Part shown: one piece after another, positions 8,913 to 20,834 of the stretch
Position numbering within the stretch: position 1 is the first letter of the stretch
Layout: every line of letters begins with the position of its first letter
Assembly (NCBI RefSeq): GCF_904846645.1
Contig: NZ_CAJHBO010000002.1
Location: 124,001-188,000 of the forward strand
From: Psychrobacter sp. Pi2-1
GTDB lineage: Bacteria; Pseudomonadota; Gammaproteobacteria; Pseudomonadales; Moraxellaceae
Reading direction: 5' to 3'
DNA length: 64,000 bases
Program-made: the position numbers and the translations under genes
The notes under the pieces: model-generated
Databases searched by the model: none
What the model was told of the DNA's origin: nothing
What the model saw: the letters and a program-made list of their open reading frames with translations, nothing else

Positions 8913-9713
8913 TTAACGCCCCTTAAACTCAGCCTCACGTCTCTCAACCATCGCCATCACGCCTTCTTTGGCATCTTCTGAATGAAACAGCGGCGGGAGA
9001 TAGCTATGGATATTGGCCAATGCCGTTGCTGCACCATTGCGGCTAGCATCTTGCGCTGAAGACAATGCACCTCTCACACCCAAAGGTGCGGCTTTACAGA
9101 TCTCTTGGGCTAGCGTTAATGCACGCTCGTATTCAGACCCATTTGCTACCACTTCACTGACCAAATTTAGCCTATCAGCCGTTTGCGCATCGAATGCTTT
9201 ACCAGTAAGCAGATATGGCATGGCTTTTTGCCAACCTGCTGCTGCGACAAAACGTACCGTCGCCCCGCCAAATGGCATAATGCCGCGCTGTACTTCCATT
9301 TGTGCAAAGTTGCAGTTATCACTAGCGATAACCACGTCACTGTTTAGCATCAGCTCGATAGCCACTGTGAAGCAAGTACCTTTGACCGCCACGACCACGG
9401 GTTTGGTACGCAGTTTTCCACCGATGCCCCACGGGTCGATTTGATCATCATTAAACTCAAACACGCCATCGCTTAGCTTGTCTTGCAGCTCTACCAAATC
9501 CAGCCCAGCGGTAAAATGATCACCATGCGCAAATATCAGCGCACAGCGTAAGTTATCGTCTGCCTCGTAACGGGTCATGGCGTCAGACAGTTGGGCAATC
9601 ATATGACTATCAAAGGCGTTGTGTTTATTGGCACGATTTAGCCCGACAAGGCAAACATGGCCTTGCGTATTATAGGTGATGCGGTTTTCTGTGGCGTTAC
9701 TATCCGTAGTCAT
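8913..9713 (-). CDS. Enoyl-CoA hydratase/isomerase (crotonase) family protein
   Basis: The protein has 266 residues, a standard crotonase length. It shows the CoA-binding/oxyanion strands HFTAGLDL (near residue 67) and VKGTCFTVAIELML (near 114) and the helix QMEVQRGIMPFGG, where one catalytic acid usually sits. Members hydrate, isomerise or cleave acyl-CoA thioesters in the cytoplasm. The first oxyanion segment reads FTAGLDL where many hydratases have FSAGxDL, and the second has CFTVAIE where a GGG-type turn is common. The reaction therefore cannot be assigned from sequence alone. It has no fatty-acid oxidation neighbours and is probably transcribed alone. Confidence 0.85.
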   Translation of the reverse strand: MTTDSNATENRITYNTQGHVCLVGLNRANKHNAFDSHMIAQLSDAMTRYEADDNLRCALIFAHGDHFTAGLDLVELQDKLSDGVFEFNDDQIDPWGIGGKLRTKPVVVAVKGTCFTVAIELMLNSDVVIASDNCNFAQMEVQRGIMPFGGATVRFVAAAGWQKAMPYLLTGKAFDAQTADRLNLVSEVVANGSEYERALTLAQEICKAAPLGVRGALSSAQDASRNGAATALANIHSYLPPLFHSEDAKEGVMAMVERREAEFKGR

Positions 9714-9942
9714 GGTTCCATCCTTGTTAAAGTAATCATTGGCATGTAATGAGTGGTTATATGATCAAATCTCGATAATTTATCGGTAGAGATTGAGCGA
9801 TAAGTCACCTTTAATATAGACACCCTCGTTCTATAACACAAGCAATAGAGATGACTCGCATAGTGCAAAAATCGATAAAAGTTGACCTCATTTACGATAA
9901 GTGCAACTATGTTGCAGGTCTAAATATAGTTCAGAGTATTTT

Positions 9943-10698
9943 ATGGAATTTTGGCACGGTTTTTTGCTTATCACTAGCGTACATCTATTGGCTGCGGCCT
10001 CACCTGGCCCTGATTTTGTCTTAGTCTCGCAGCAGACGTTGGCAAAAGGTCGACGCACAGGTTTGATTTGTAGTCTCGGTATTACCTTGGGTCTTGCCGT
10101 CCATATTATCTATTCTGTCTTAGGACTGGCGACTGTCATTGCTCATTCGCAGCCGTTATTGACTACTATTAAATGGTTGGGCGGCGGCTATCTAATTTAC
10201 TTAGGTTGGCAAGGTATCCAAGCTAAGCCTAAAAAACCAGCAGATTTAGAAACAGCTCATGTTTTAGAAAAAACACATCCTTTGGAAAAAGCAGATTCAC
10301 AAGTAGGTTCAAGCGCTCACGTTTCGCAAGATTCGCTTGCTAGCCAGACCACACCTACAACCAAAGAAACCTCTATCAAAAAATCGCCTAGTAATGACGA
10401 ATCGACCTTTGCCACGTTGCGTCGCGGATTCCTTTGTAATGTTTTTAATCCTAAAGCGCCTGTCTATTTTGTAGCCATTTTTACTCTTGTATTGTCGCCT
10501 GACATACCGCTTTGGCAATTGGCTATTTATGGTGTATGGATGATGGTGTTACAGATGGCATGGTTTAGTACGGTAGTCATGCTACTCTCTATCCCTGCGG
10601 TACATCGACGCTTCCAAAGATTTGAGCATTGGATCGACCGCGTATTGGGTACTGCGATGATCGTATTAGGGCTTAACTTGATATTGCGTCACCGATAA
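9943..10698 (+). CDS. RhtB/LysE-family amino-acid exporter with long cytosolic insert
   Basis: I place the start at ATG 9943 (MEFWHGFLLI), which matches family N-termini. A GTG at 9901 would add 14 polar residues. The protein has 251 residues against the usual 205 or so. The signature PGPDFVLV is at residues 21-28, and about six membrane spans are visible. Residues 96-154 form a hydrophilic Lys/Ser/Thr/Glu-rich insert between spans three and four, absent from typical RhtB proteins. The family exports homoserine, threonine, lysine or other amino acids by proton exchange at the inner membrane. The substrate is not predictable. No regulator of the LysR type is adjacent. Confidence 0.88.
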   Translation: MEFWHGFLLITSVHLLAAASPGPDFVLVSQQTLAKGRRTGLICSLGITLGLAVHIIYSVLGLATVIAHSQPLLTTIKWLGGGYLIYLGWQGIQAKPKKPADLETAHVLEKTHPLEKADSQVGSSAHVSQDSLASQTTPTTKETSIKKSPSNDESTFATLRRGFLCNVFNPKAPVYFVAIFTLVLSPDIPLWQLAIYGVWMMVLQMAWFSTVVMLLSIPAVHRRFQRFEHWIDRVLGTAMIVLGLNLILRHR

Positions 10699-10785
10699 GC
10701 GACCGATAAAGCGCGGATAAACAATTAGCAACCTGCGAAATCTGCTACACTGGTTACTTATATCCATATATCGTAGCCTGACATT

Positions 10786-11823
10786 ATGACAAGTAAGCCC
10801 ATGACCCGTAACCCTGCAAATAGTAAACACAGAAACAGATCTCCTGCGACCGCGAAGAAACTCGGTCAGCTGCACCCACGTAACCCTCACCAAGGTCGTT
10901 ACGACTTTGCGGTATTGACTCGCGCTTTACCTGAGCTTGCTGACCACACCATTACCAACCCTAAAGGTGAGTCGACGATTAACTTCTCGGATCATCAGGC
11001 TGTTCGTGTGCTGAATAAAGCACTGTTGGCAAACTATTACGGGGTTAAATTTTGGGACATTCCTGAAGGTTATCTATGTCCGCCTATTCCTGGACGTGCC
11101 GATTATATTCACTATATCGCGGACTTGTTGGCGCAAACCACTCACGTAAACGCCGATAATACACCGCCAACGGGTAAAGAAATTCATGCACTTGATATCG
11201 GTACTGGTGCCAGTGCTATCTACCCTATCGTTGGTAGTCAAAGCTATGGCTGGCGCTTTACAGCAAGTGACATTGACCCTATCTCGGTCAATACCGCAGC
11301 GCTAATTTGTGAAGCCAATCCAAAACTAAAGAGTGCGGTCAAAGTAAAGCTGCAGCCTGAGCCTAAATTTATCTTTAAAAACATCATTGGTCGTCAAGAT
11401 TATTTTGATGTCGTGGTTTGCAATCCTCCATTTCATGCGTCATTAGAAGAAGCGATGGAAGCCAATAGCCGAAAGCAACATAACTTGCAGCGCCATCGTG
11501 GTAAGAATGAAAGCGAGCAAATCAGCCGTAGCTCAACCAAATCAGGCAACGCTGCGCAAAACCTAAACTTTGGCGGTCAGCACAAAGAGCTATGGAGTGA
11601 AGGTGGCGAAATTGCGTTCTTGACCAAAATGGCAAAAGAAAGCCAGAGCTTTGCAGAACATGTTGGTTGGTTCACAACCTTAGTATCAAAATCTGAAAAC
11701 GTTAAACCATTACAGCTATTGTTAAAGCAACTTGATGTCGCTCAAATGCGTATTATCGAAATGAGCCAAGGTCAGAAAAGCACTCGCGTACTAGCTTGGC
11801 GTTTTGATACTGACGAAGAGTAA
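10786..11823 (+). CDS. rlmF: 23S rRNA (adenine(1618)-N6)-methyltransferase
   Basis: The protein has 345 residues. It is an S-adenosylmethionine-dependent methyltransferase of the RlmF/YbiN family. It carries the N-terminal [13 protein letters not shown] block, GLY-type motif [14 protein letters not shown] for cofactor binding and the N6-adenine motif NPPFHAS. The family methylates A1618 of 23S rRNA. Two in-frame ATGs (10786 and 10801) are possible, and neither has a strong ribosome site. It sits 87 bases behind the exporter gene and ends before a bidirectional terminator shared with mntP. Assignment is by close resemblance of several conserved blocks. Confidence 0.92.
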   Translation: MTSKPMTRNPANSKHRNRSPATAKKLGQLHPRNPHQGRYDFAVLTRALPELADHTITNPKGESTINFSDHQAVRVLNKALLANYYGVKFWDIPEGYLCPPIPGRADYIHYIADLLAQTTHVNADNTPPTGKEIHALDIGTGASAIYPIVGSQSYGWRFTASDIDPISVNTAALICEANPKLKSAVKVKLQPEPKFIFKNIIGRQDYFDVVVCNPPFHASLEEAMEANSRKQHNLQRHRGKNESEQISRSSTKSGNAAQNLNFGGQHKELWSEGGEIAFLTKMAKESQSFAEHVGWFTTLVSKSENVKPLQLLLKQLDVAQMRIIEMSQGQKSTRVLAWRFDTDEE

Positions 11824-11847
11824 TCACTAAGCAAAATTGTCAATTCG

Positions 11848-11863
11848 AGTTTCACGTGAAACA
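11848..11863. promoter_or_regulatory. parS-like site 1
   Basis: AGTTTCACGTGAAACA matches the ParB-binding consensus TGTTTCACGTGAAACA at 15 of 16 positions. It lies between the rlmF stop and the shared terminator, about 8 kb left of oriC. The assignment rests on the well-known bacterial parS consensus. Confidence 0.75.
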
Positions 11864-11864
11864 A

Positions 11865-11899
11865 AAAAGCACCGTTTTAATATTCAAAGTGGTGCTTTT
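11865..11899. terminator. Bidirectional terminator between rlmF and mntP
   Basis: AAAAGCACC (11865-11873) pairs with GGTGCTTTT (11891-11899) over a 17-base loop, with A/T runs on both sides. It touches parS-like site 1 and resembles the gyrB terminator at 12621. Confidence 0.8.
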
Positions 11900-11929
11900 G
11901 TATAAATACTCAGTAAAAATCTAAATATA

Positions 11930-12556
11930 TTAGCTAAAAAACATCACTTTTAGACCAATCGCAATAAGCACGATACCGCCCAACGCTTCAGCTTTATCTT
12001 CTAGCCACGTGCCTGAGCGACGTCCCAAATAGATCCCAAGCCAGCCAAATATAGCGGTTACTATAGCGATAATAAGACAGGCTAACCACGCGTTCAGTGC
12101 CAATAAATTCAGCGTAAACCCTGCTGCCATTGCATCAATACTGGTTGCAACCGCTAACGTAAACATGGTGCGGTGATTGATATGTCCATGCTTACTCTTG
12201 GCTGTTACTGTGTCACTATCAGTGTTAATAGCATCATCATTGACATCCAGATCATCACTGTCAGTATCTGACTCATCAGCAGTAAACACTTCGTAAAGCA
12301 TTTTGCCACCTAGAGCAATCAATATAGTACCGCCAATCCAGGGTGCAGCAGCGGCCAACCAACCCAACATTGCCGCACCCAATAAGTATCCGATAAGAGG
12401 CATGACACCCTGAGCGATACCAAAGTAAAGCGCAGCATAGATAGCCAAGCGCAGTACATATTGATGACTATATTTTTGAGCCTTAGCACCCAACCCTATT
12501 GACACTGCAAACGCATCCATTGCTAAAGCAATAGCGAGTAAAATTACTTCAACCAT
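11930..12556 (-). CDS. mntP: Manganese efflux pump MntP
   Basis: The protein has 208 residues and six predicted membrane spans in two repeats. Each repeat carries the family Asp motif: [10 protein letters not shown] (D14) and SIDAMAAGF (D141). It exports Mn(II) across the inner membrane. The loop at residues 92-130 is an unusually acidic Asp/Ser/Thr stretch followed by KHGHINH, which could sense or buffer metal (inference). In E. coli the gene is controlled by MntR and a yybP-ykoY riboswitch. I could not recognise that riboswitch in the 126 bases upstream. It lies downstream of gyrB on the same strand, separated by a terminator. Confidence 0.93.
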   Translation of the reverse strand: MVEVILLAIALAMDAFAVSIGLGAKAQKYSHQYVLRLAIYAALYFGIAQGVMPLIGYLLGAAMLGWLAAAAPWIGGTILIALGGKMLYEVFTADESDTDSDDLDVNDDAINTDSDTVTAKSKHGHINHRTMFTLAVATSIDAMAAGFTLNLLALNAWLACLIIAIVTAIFGWLGIYLGRRSGTWLEDKAEALGGIVLIAIGLKVMFFS

Positions 12557-12605
12557 TTGATTTCCACAGATTATAATTATTAGGTAATAGTAACGCTAAC
12601 AAATG

Positions 12606-12621
12606 AGTTTCACGTGAAACA
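12606..12621. promoter_or_regulatory. parS-like site 2
   Basis: AGTTTCACGTGAAACA is identical to site 1, with 15 of 16 matches to consensus. It abuts the gyrB terminator, upstream of mntP. Confidence 0.75.
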
Positions 12622-12656
12622 AAAATACCGCCTTGAATATCAAAGCGGTATTTTTA
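12621..12656 (-). terminator. Terminator of gyrB
   Basis: AAAAATACCGC pairs with GCGGTATTTTT across a 13-base loop. Read leftward, it follows the gyrB stop by 27 bases and ends in a T run. Confidence 0.8.
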
Positions 12657-12682
12657 TAAATTGTCAGTAACCAATTTCAAAT

Positions 12683-15806
<3,124 letters not shown>

Positions 15807-17018
15807 TTAGTCAGTAAATGAAACTTCACCTTGTTTCACGTGAAACGTTTTTGGTTGTGACCACAGTTCATTAACTAAAGGTAAAATATCGTCTGTCAGA
15901 CTGGTCATAAATACTTGGCAAGGGAGTTGAGCGAGTGTCGATAGCAGTATTTCTATAGCTCTATCATCTAGTTCTGCAGTGATATCATCTAGGAGCACAA
16001 CAGGTGTCGCTCTCGATGATAAATCATCATTGAGTGAGTTACTACGCTCTTCATCGTTTAGCAACAGTGGTAATTGCGATAGGCGCAGTGCAGTAATAAG
16101 CAGTTTCTTTTCACCGCGAGACAACACATTCGCTGCCTGCTCTTTTAAGGTCGGTAATTTGGTTTGAACACTGTGTACTGAAGCTGCTGTTCTTGCATCT
16201 GTCGTTTGGTCGCTTATAGGCTCATTAGAACACCAATGCACATGAATATCAGCACGATGATTGCCTATACGAGTATATCCCAATTGCAAATCCTGCTCTA
16301 ATCGCTCATTAAGCTGCACATCTAGCGCGACACTGGTGTCGTAACCAGCGTTATAGCTGAGGCTCAGTTGCTCAGCATAAGAAGGCAATAGCTGTACGAT
16401 ACTCTTGGCAAAATAAGGCTGCCATTCAGTAAATACCTGTTCACGATAATGATGAATCAAGGCAGCATGGTTACTCAACCCTTTATCCCAAGATTTCAGC
16501 TCAGCTAGCTGTACTTGGGTTAAATGACGAGTACTTTTTAGTAAACTATTACGCTGTTTTAAGAGGCGTTGATAAGCCATCCATTGTGGATGAAACCCTT
16601 GTTTCATGTGAAACACTAACCAATCTAGCAGCTGTCGACGGCTCGCACTTCCCTGCTCCAACATATCCATTGTCGATGGATCTATCAGTAACGTAGGCAG
16701 CTGCTCCGTTAAAATACTTTGGTTGTAAACAGTGTTTTGATTGAGACGTAAGATAGTCGTAGCATCTGCTTGCTTTTGAATAGCTAAAGTACGACTATCA
16801 CTGAGCTTAGCATGAACAGTTGTATTATTCTGATGATGCTGGATATAACGTTTGGGCTGGTGATGGCGAAAGCTCTTACCTCTTGATAACAAGAATATAG
16901 CTTCGAGCAACGAAGTTTTACCGCTACCGTTGGCTCCGATAATGATGTTGCAAGCAGCAGGCTCTACACTAATTTGAGTAAGGTTTCTAAGATGGGATAT
17001 TTGTAGACGTTCAATCAT
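15807..17018 (-). CDS. recF: DNA replication/repair protein RecF
   Basis: The protein has 403 residues, slightly longer than the usual 360. It is an SMC-like ATPase that loads RecA at gaps with RecO and RecR. Walker A is GANGSGKT at residues 28-35. The ABC signature region is NVLSRGEKKLL, and Walker B is VVLLDDITAELD. A variable segment after SSRRQLLDWLVFH and another near the C-terminus explain the length. The C-terminal FHVKQGE is encoded by a parS-like palindrome, and an internal FHMKQGF overlaps a CATG-core variant. It lies 138 bases downstream of dnaN with a hairpin between them. Confidence 0.96.
   Translation of the reverse strand: MIERLQISHLRNLTQISVEPAACNIIIGANGSGKTSLLEAIFLLSRGKSFRHHQPKRYIQHHQNNTTVHAKLSDSRTLAIQKQADATTILRLNQNTVYNQSILTEQLPTLLIDPSTMDMLEQGSASRRQLLDWLVFHMKQGFHPQWMAYQRLLKQRNSLLKSTRHLTQVQLAELKSWDKGLSNHAALIHHYREQVFTEWQPYFAKSIVQLLPSYAEQLSLSYNAGYDTSVALDVQLNERLEQDLQLGYTRIGNHRADIHVHWCSNEPISDQTTDARTAASVHSVQTKLPTLKEQAANVLSRGEKKLLITALRLSQLPLLLNDEERSNSLNDDLSSRATPVVLLDDITAELDDRAIEILLSTLAQLPCQVFMTSLTDDILPLVNELWSQPKTFHVKQGEVSFTD
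15832..15847. promoter_or_regulatory. parS-like site 3, inside the end of recF
   Basis: TGTTTCACGTGAAACG matches consensus at 15 of 16 positions. It lies within the last codons of recF, about 4.3 kb from oriC. Confidence 0.75.
16600..16615. promoter_or_regulatory. parS-like CATG-core variant inside recF
   Basis: TGTTTCATGTGAAACA differs from the perfect site by one central base. It encodes FHMKQ in a segment that is fairly conserved in RecF, so coding constraint alone could explain it. Confidence 0.4.
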
Positions 17019-17041
17019 AGTATCGATAGCCGCCCATTAAA

Positions 17042-17060
17042 GCCTGCTAACAAAGCAGGC
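17042..17060 (-). other. Hairpin between dnaN and recF
   Basis: GCCTGCT (17042-17048) and AGCAGGC (17054-17060) form a perfect 7-bp stem 24 bases upstream of the recF start. Read leftward it is followed only by TTTAAT, so it may be a weak terminator or attenuator that lowers recF expression. Confidence 0.55.
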
Positions 17061-17156
17061 AAAAGTTTGTTAAAAATCAATATTTAGCACTGAGAATAAA
17101 ACTTTCTGGAACGTATTATTTCTATTCAATTCTATTTGTTTTTAAAGAAAAACACG

Positions 17157-18332
17157 CTATATACGCATTGGCATAATGACATATTGATGGAACTCATCAT
17201 TTAGTTGATTGACCAGTACAGAAGCATTTGATTGGCTCATATGCATCTGCAAATCGCCTTGGATGACACCTAATACATCTTGCAGATAAGCAGCATTAAA
17301 CGACAACTCCATTGGCTCACCTTGATACTTAGCTTGTATCATCTCGACTGCTTCATCCTGCTCAGCATTATTAGCACGTACTTCGACCATGCCATCGCTA
17401 GCAAAATTAAAGACCACACCACGAGATTTTTCATTACTCAAGATGGCAACACGACGTAGTACGTCTGTCATTTTTTCCTGATTGAATAAAGCCAGCTTGT
17501 CAGTATTGCTCGGCATCACACGGCGATAATCAGGGAACTTACCATCAATCAAACGCGCGGTAAATGTCACCATTAGATCTTGGCTGACCTGTCCTGCACT
17601 ATCGACATCGCCAAATGGCAAACTTACTTGTAAGAACTCTCGACCGAAGCTCAGAGTAACTACGTTATCCTGATCACCCAACATTTTACCAAGCTCAGAA
17701 GCTAAACGCTCAAGCTCAATCACTGCCTTACGTGGCAAGATAGCCTGCATATTGAGATCTGCGCTTACATTGATCACACTACGAGCTAATGCCAATCTAT
17801 GGCCATCTGTTGCTACCGTTGTCAGTTGCTGCTGTGAAACGTCAAATAACATACCTGTTAAATAATAGCGTACATCTTGAATTGCCATCGCAAACTGTGT
17901 TTTATGAATCAAATCTGTTAGACGATTACGGCTAATAGTCAGAGGGGTGATATTTTCAGGGTTACCTAAGCTCGGATAGTCTTCGCTTGGCAATGTTCCC
18001 AATGTAAAACGACTCTTACCACTAGTTAATAAGCAACGCTCGTTTGCTTGAGTTGCTAGATTAACTTGCGCTTGGGCAGGTAGCGATTTACAAATATCTT
18101 TTAGCTTGGTTGCAGGAAGCGTCGTTGTACCTGCTTCAACACAAGCACCAGCAGGCAATTTCAATGTCGATGTCAGCTCTACCTCTAAATCTGACGCTGT
18201 TAAGATAAGCTCAGAATCTGATAGCTGTAGCTTGATATTACCCAATATAACCATATTGTGGCGTTTATCAGCGGCTTTGGCGATCAAGTTGATAGCTTTT
18301 AGTAACGATTCTCGATTGATCGATAATTGCAT
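17157..18332 (-). CDS. dnaN: DNA polymerase III beta subunit (sliding clamp)
   Basis: The protein has 391 residues forming three clamp domains, starting MQLSINRESLLKAI. Its dimer encircles DNA and tethers polymerase III and other clamp-binding proteins. Conserved points include ATDGHRLA in domain two, FPDYRRVMP in domain three, and the C-terminal YVIMPMRI (normally YVVMPMRL), which forms part of the client-binding pocket. It is 160 bases downstream of dnaA, so it probably has its own promoter as well as dnaA read-through. The length is slightly above the 366-residue E. coli protein, mainly through small loop insertions. Confidence 0.97.
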   Translation of the reverse strand: MQLSINRESLLKAINLIAKAADKRHNMVILGNIKLQLSDSELILTASDLEVELTSTLKLPAGACVEAGTTTLPATKLKDICKSLPAQAQVNLATQANERCLLTSGKSRFTLGTLPSEDYPSLGNPENITPLTISRNRLTDLIHKTQFAMAIQDVRYYLTGMLFDVSQQQLTTVATDGHRLALARSVINVSADLNMQAILPRKAVIELERLASELGKMLGDQDNVVTLSFGREFLQVSLPFGDVDSAGQVSQDLMVTFTARLIDGKFPDYRRVMPSNTDKLALFNQEKMTDVLRRVAILSNEKSRGVVFNFASDGMVEVRANNAEQDEAVEMIQAKYQGEPMELSFNAAYLQDVLGVIQGDLQMHMSQSNASVLVNQLNDEFHQYVIMPMRI

Positions 18333-18492
18333 GCTTAATTACTCTTGTTTGAATGATTCTTTTATAAAAATTTATCGTAATGACTCAATAATACCTTGTC
18401 TGCTGACGATAATCTACAGAGCATCTGTGCACTTGTATTTTCGATATTATAAACCATCTGTATCTACTAGAATACAACGATATCTGTCGCTT

Positions 18493-19932
18493 CTATCCTG
18501 CCTGTAACATTAAAGCTAGGGTTTTATAATCCTTATCAAATGCAGGGTCTGCTGCTCTTAACTCATTTACTTTATCGCAAGCGTGCATCACCGTCGTATG
18601 GTCGCGTCCACCGAACGACTGACCAATTTCAGGGAAGCTATCGCCTGTTAATTCACGCGACAAAGCCATCGCTATTTGACGTGGTCTTGCAATACTACGC
18701 GTACGTTTACGCCCCATAATATCTTTGACCGTGACATCATAGTACTCAGCAACTATCTTACGGATGTTATCCATATTCACTGCTTGCACACGCATCGCAA
18801 CAATATCTTTTAGCGCATATTGCACCATTTCAAGAGTAATCTGAGCCCCTGTCAAATTAGCATTGGCAAATACCTGATTTAAGGCACCTTCTAAACGTCT
18901 GACATTAGACACCACATTTTGTGCAATGAATAATGCACATTCCTTTGGCAATACCATACCGTAGGAGGCTGCTTTTTTCTGCAGAATTTGCACTCGAGTA
19001 TCAATCTCAGGAGGATCAACAGCGACTGTTAACCCCCAAGAAAACCGTGATCTAAATCGTTCATCAAACTCTGTCATTTGGGAGGGATGTCGATCAGAGG
19101 CTAAAATAAGTTGTTTATCACCACTAGTAAAATCTGCAAATAATGTTAGAAACTCATTACTACTTTTAGTCTTTCCTGCCAATACATGAATATCATCTAC
19201 AATTAATAAATCTACTTTTTTTATTTTCTTTTTAAAATCTTCTATTTTATTATTTCTTAATGAATAAACTAATTGATTTATAAATTTTTCAGAAGTGAAA
19301 TAATAAAAACTTTGATTATTTTTTAAATAGCGATGAGCTACAGAATGCATTAAATGCGTTTTTCCTAATCCAGAAGGACCATATATAAATAAAGGATTGT
19401 GACGATTTTTTGATTGGCGCTTACCAAGCTCATAACAAGCCTTATAAGCCAAGTTATTGGACTTGCCTGTAACAAAGGTTTCAAAAGTAAATTCGGGGTT
19501 CAGATAGCTTAATGATTTTGTATCAGCAGACTCAACTGCCTCAGTATGACGCATGTTCGCTTCGATATCTGCTTTTGCGTTGTTGTGATGAATAGATTCA
19601 AATTTATGTTCGGTTGGGGTAGGGGAGACCTCGTCTTCTACAAACAAAGAACCTGATTGACTGTTATCTTCTGCATTGCGGCCAGCATTATCAACACGTA
19701 CGACGACCTCTTCAATACTACCTTGACTGTGTTTGGTCACCAACTGCTGAATATCTTGAAGATGATTCTTCTTGATATACGTCACAAAATAATCATTGGG
19801 AGCAAGAATAATCAAAGTTTGTGCTTCTTGATGAGCTGACAGAGGTCTCAGCCACATAGTAAACACGTTGTCTTTGACGTTATAACGCAAATCGTTTAGA
19901 CATTTATCCCAAATATTTGCTGTGTCTATCAT
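18493..19932 (-). CDS. dnaA: Chromosomal replication initiator DnaA
   Basis: The protein has 479 residues. Domain I (IWDKCLNDLRYNV, FTMWLRPL) is followed by a variable acidic linker to about residue 145. The AAA+ domain has Walker A GPSGLGKT at 185-192, Walker B LLIVDDIH near 243-249 and an Arg-finger region RFRSRFSWGL. The C-terminal helix-turn-helix signature (GRDHTTVMHAC) recognises DnaA boxes. It binds ATP, melts oriC and loads the helicase. Codons for the sensor/AAA+ region around 19200-19340 are strikingly AT-rich. It runs away from the origin on the left arm and heads the replication cluster. Confidence 0.98.
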   Translation of the reverse strand: MIDTANIWDKCLNDLRYNVKDNVFTMWLRPLSAHQEAQTLIILAPNDYFVTYIKKNHLQDIQQLVTKHSQGSIEEVVVRVDNAGRNAEDNSQSGSLFVEDEVSPTPTEHKFESIHHNNAKADIEANMRHTEAVESADTKSLSYLNPEFTFETFVTGKSNNLAYKACYELGKRQSKNRHNPLFIYGPSGLGKTHLMHSVAHRYLKNNQSFYYFTSEKFINQLVYSLRNNKIEDFKKKIKKVDLLIVDDIHVLAGKTKSSNEFLTLFADFTSGDKQLILASDRHPSQMTEFDERFRSRFSWGLTVAVDPPEIDTRVQILQKKAASYGMVLPKECALFIAQNVVSNVRRLEGALNQVFANANLTGAQITLEMVQYALKDIVAMRVQAVNMDNIRKIVAEYYDVTVKDIMGRKRTRSIARPRQIAMALSRELTGDSFPEIGQSFGGRDHTTVMHACDKVNELRAADPAFDKDYKTLALMLQAG

Positions 19933-20090
19933 GAAAAGTACTGACCTTGTAATCTGAAATAATAGTTATTTTTTAGCAATATAAACTGCTACCTAAGCCT
20001 CGATATTACACGAACAACTAACCAAAGAGTTCGTGCAATATCCTATACGAAGGTGTATATCAAGTAGCGCCTAATTTAACACAGATACCC

Positions 20091-20326
20091 TGTGGATAAA
20101 ACCTTGTTTTTTGTGGATAAGACTGTGGACAGTTTTGTGCATAACTTTCATAAGCTAGTTATCCATATTTAACCCACAGTTTATCCACAGGCTTACCCAT
20201 AGCCTAGTAAATTGATAATAAAAAGGAAAATAGACTTAACCACAGATAATCATGGCCCCAATAATAACAATACTATATTTATATTAATTAATTATTATTA
20301 TAGTGTTTAAACTAACCTGTGGATAA
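20091..20326. other. Replication origin oriC
   Basis: Exact DnaA boxes (TTATCCACA or its complement TGTGGATAA) lie at 20091-20099, 20112-20120, 20181-20189 and 20318-20326. One-mismatch relatives are TGTGCATAA (20136-20144), TTATCCATA (20159-20167) and TTAACCACA (20236-20244). A weaker TTACCCATA lies at 20193-20201. AT-rich DNA at 20262-20312 and 20327-20380 would serve as the unwinding element. Location between dnaA and rpmH is the standard place in Pseudomonas/Moraxella relatives. Gene direction flips here from leftward to rightward, as expected at an origin. Confidence 0.93.
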
Positions 20327-20447
20327 CTTTGTAAATTATAGAATATATAACTATAAAATTTGGTTAACTAGAAATAGGTTTTAAGGAAATATCTTTACTA
20401 GATTTGTATGAGGTATTTCATATTTGGGGACAAAGCAAATTAGTTTA

Positions 20448-20476
20448 TTGACCAAAACTATACTGAATGGTATAAT
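20448..20476 (+). promoter_or_regulatory. Sigma-70 promoter of rpmH
   Basis: TTGACC (20448-20453) and TATAAT (20471-20476) are 17 bases apart, close to ideal. The start of transcription is expected near 20483, about 38 bases upstream of the rpmH ATG and just right of oriC. Confidence 0.85.
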
Positions 20477-20520
20477 CCTCCGTTATTACGAATTTAGTCC
20501 ATTATTTTGATAGGTGAGTT

Positions 20521-20655
20521 ATGAAACGTACATTCCAACCAAGCGTGATCAAGCGTAAACGTACTCACGGTTTCCGTGCTCGTATGGCAACTAAAAAAGG
20601 CCGCCAGGTCTTAGCTCGTCGCCGCGCTAAAGGACGTCATCGCCTTACTGTATAA
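20521..20655 (+). CDS. rpmH: Ribosomal protein L34
   Basis: The protein has 44 residues ([20 protein letters not shown] then a basic tail ending HRLTV), the exact length and sequence style of bL34. It sits in the 50S subunit near the tunnel region. The ribosome site AGGTGA (20512-20517) is well placed. The strong promoter upstream fits a ribosomal protein gene. In most bacteria it is co-transcribed with rnpA. Here 179 bases holding an inverted repeat and a good terminator lie between them. Confidence 0.98.
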   Translation: MKRTFQPSVIKRKRTHGFRARMATKKGRQVLARRRAKGRHRLTV

Positions 20656-20674
20656 TCAGTAGATTGCGATAAGC

Positions 20675-20750
20675 ATGGCTAATAGTGCTTGTTGTGTTCT
20701 TATTGTTTATAGATTGCGATAGTCAATCATCACAACTGACACTTAGCCAT
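20675..20750 (+). repeat. Long imperfect inverted repeat after rpmH, plus a 12-base direct repeat
   Basis: ATGGCTAATAGTGCTTGTTGTG (20675-20696) is nearly complementary to 20731-20750 (CACAACTGACACTTAGCCAT). The motif TAGATTGCGATA occurs at 20660 and again at 20710, once outside and once inside the hairpin. In RNA this would be a long stem ahead of the terminator, possibly protecting the rpmH 3' end. Confidence 0.6.
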
Positions 20751-20756
20751 ATATTA

Positions 20757-20782
20757 AAAGCGCCCACATCGGCGCTTTTTTT
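20757..20782 (+). terminator. Terminator between rpmH and rnpA
   Basis: AAAAGCGCC pairs with GGCGCTTTT around a short loop, followed by T residues. It lies 53 bases upstream of rnpA, so rnpA needs read-through or its own promoter. Confidence 0.8.
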
Positions 20783-20834
20783 GTCTCTATAATTTGTTAT
20801 TATTTCTCCTATCGTTATTCTACTAGGTTGTACT

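Noticed and set aside
12557..12682. yybP-ykoY manganese riboswitch before mntP
   Set aside because: The upstream space contains a parS-like site and the gyrB terminator and no recognisable aptamer.
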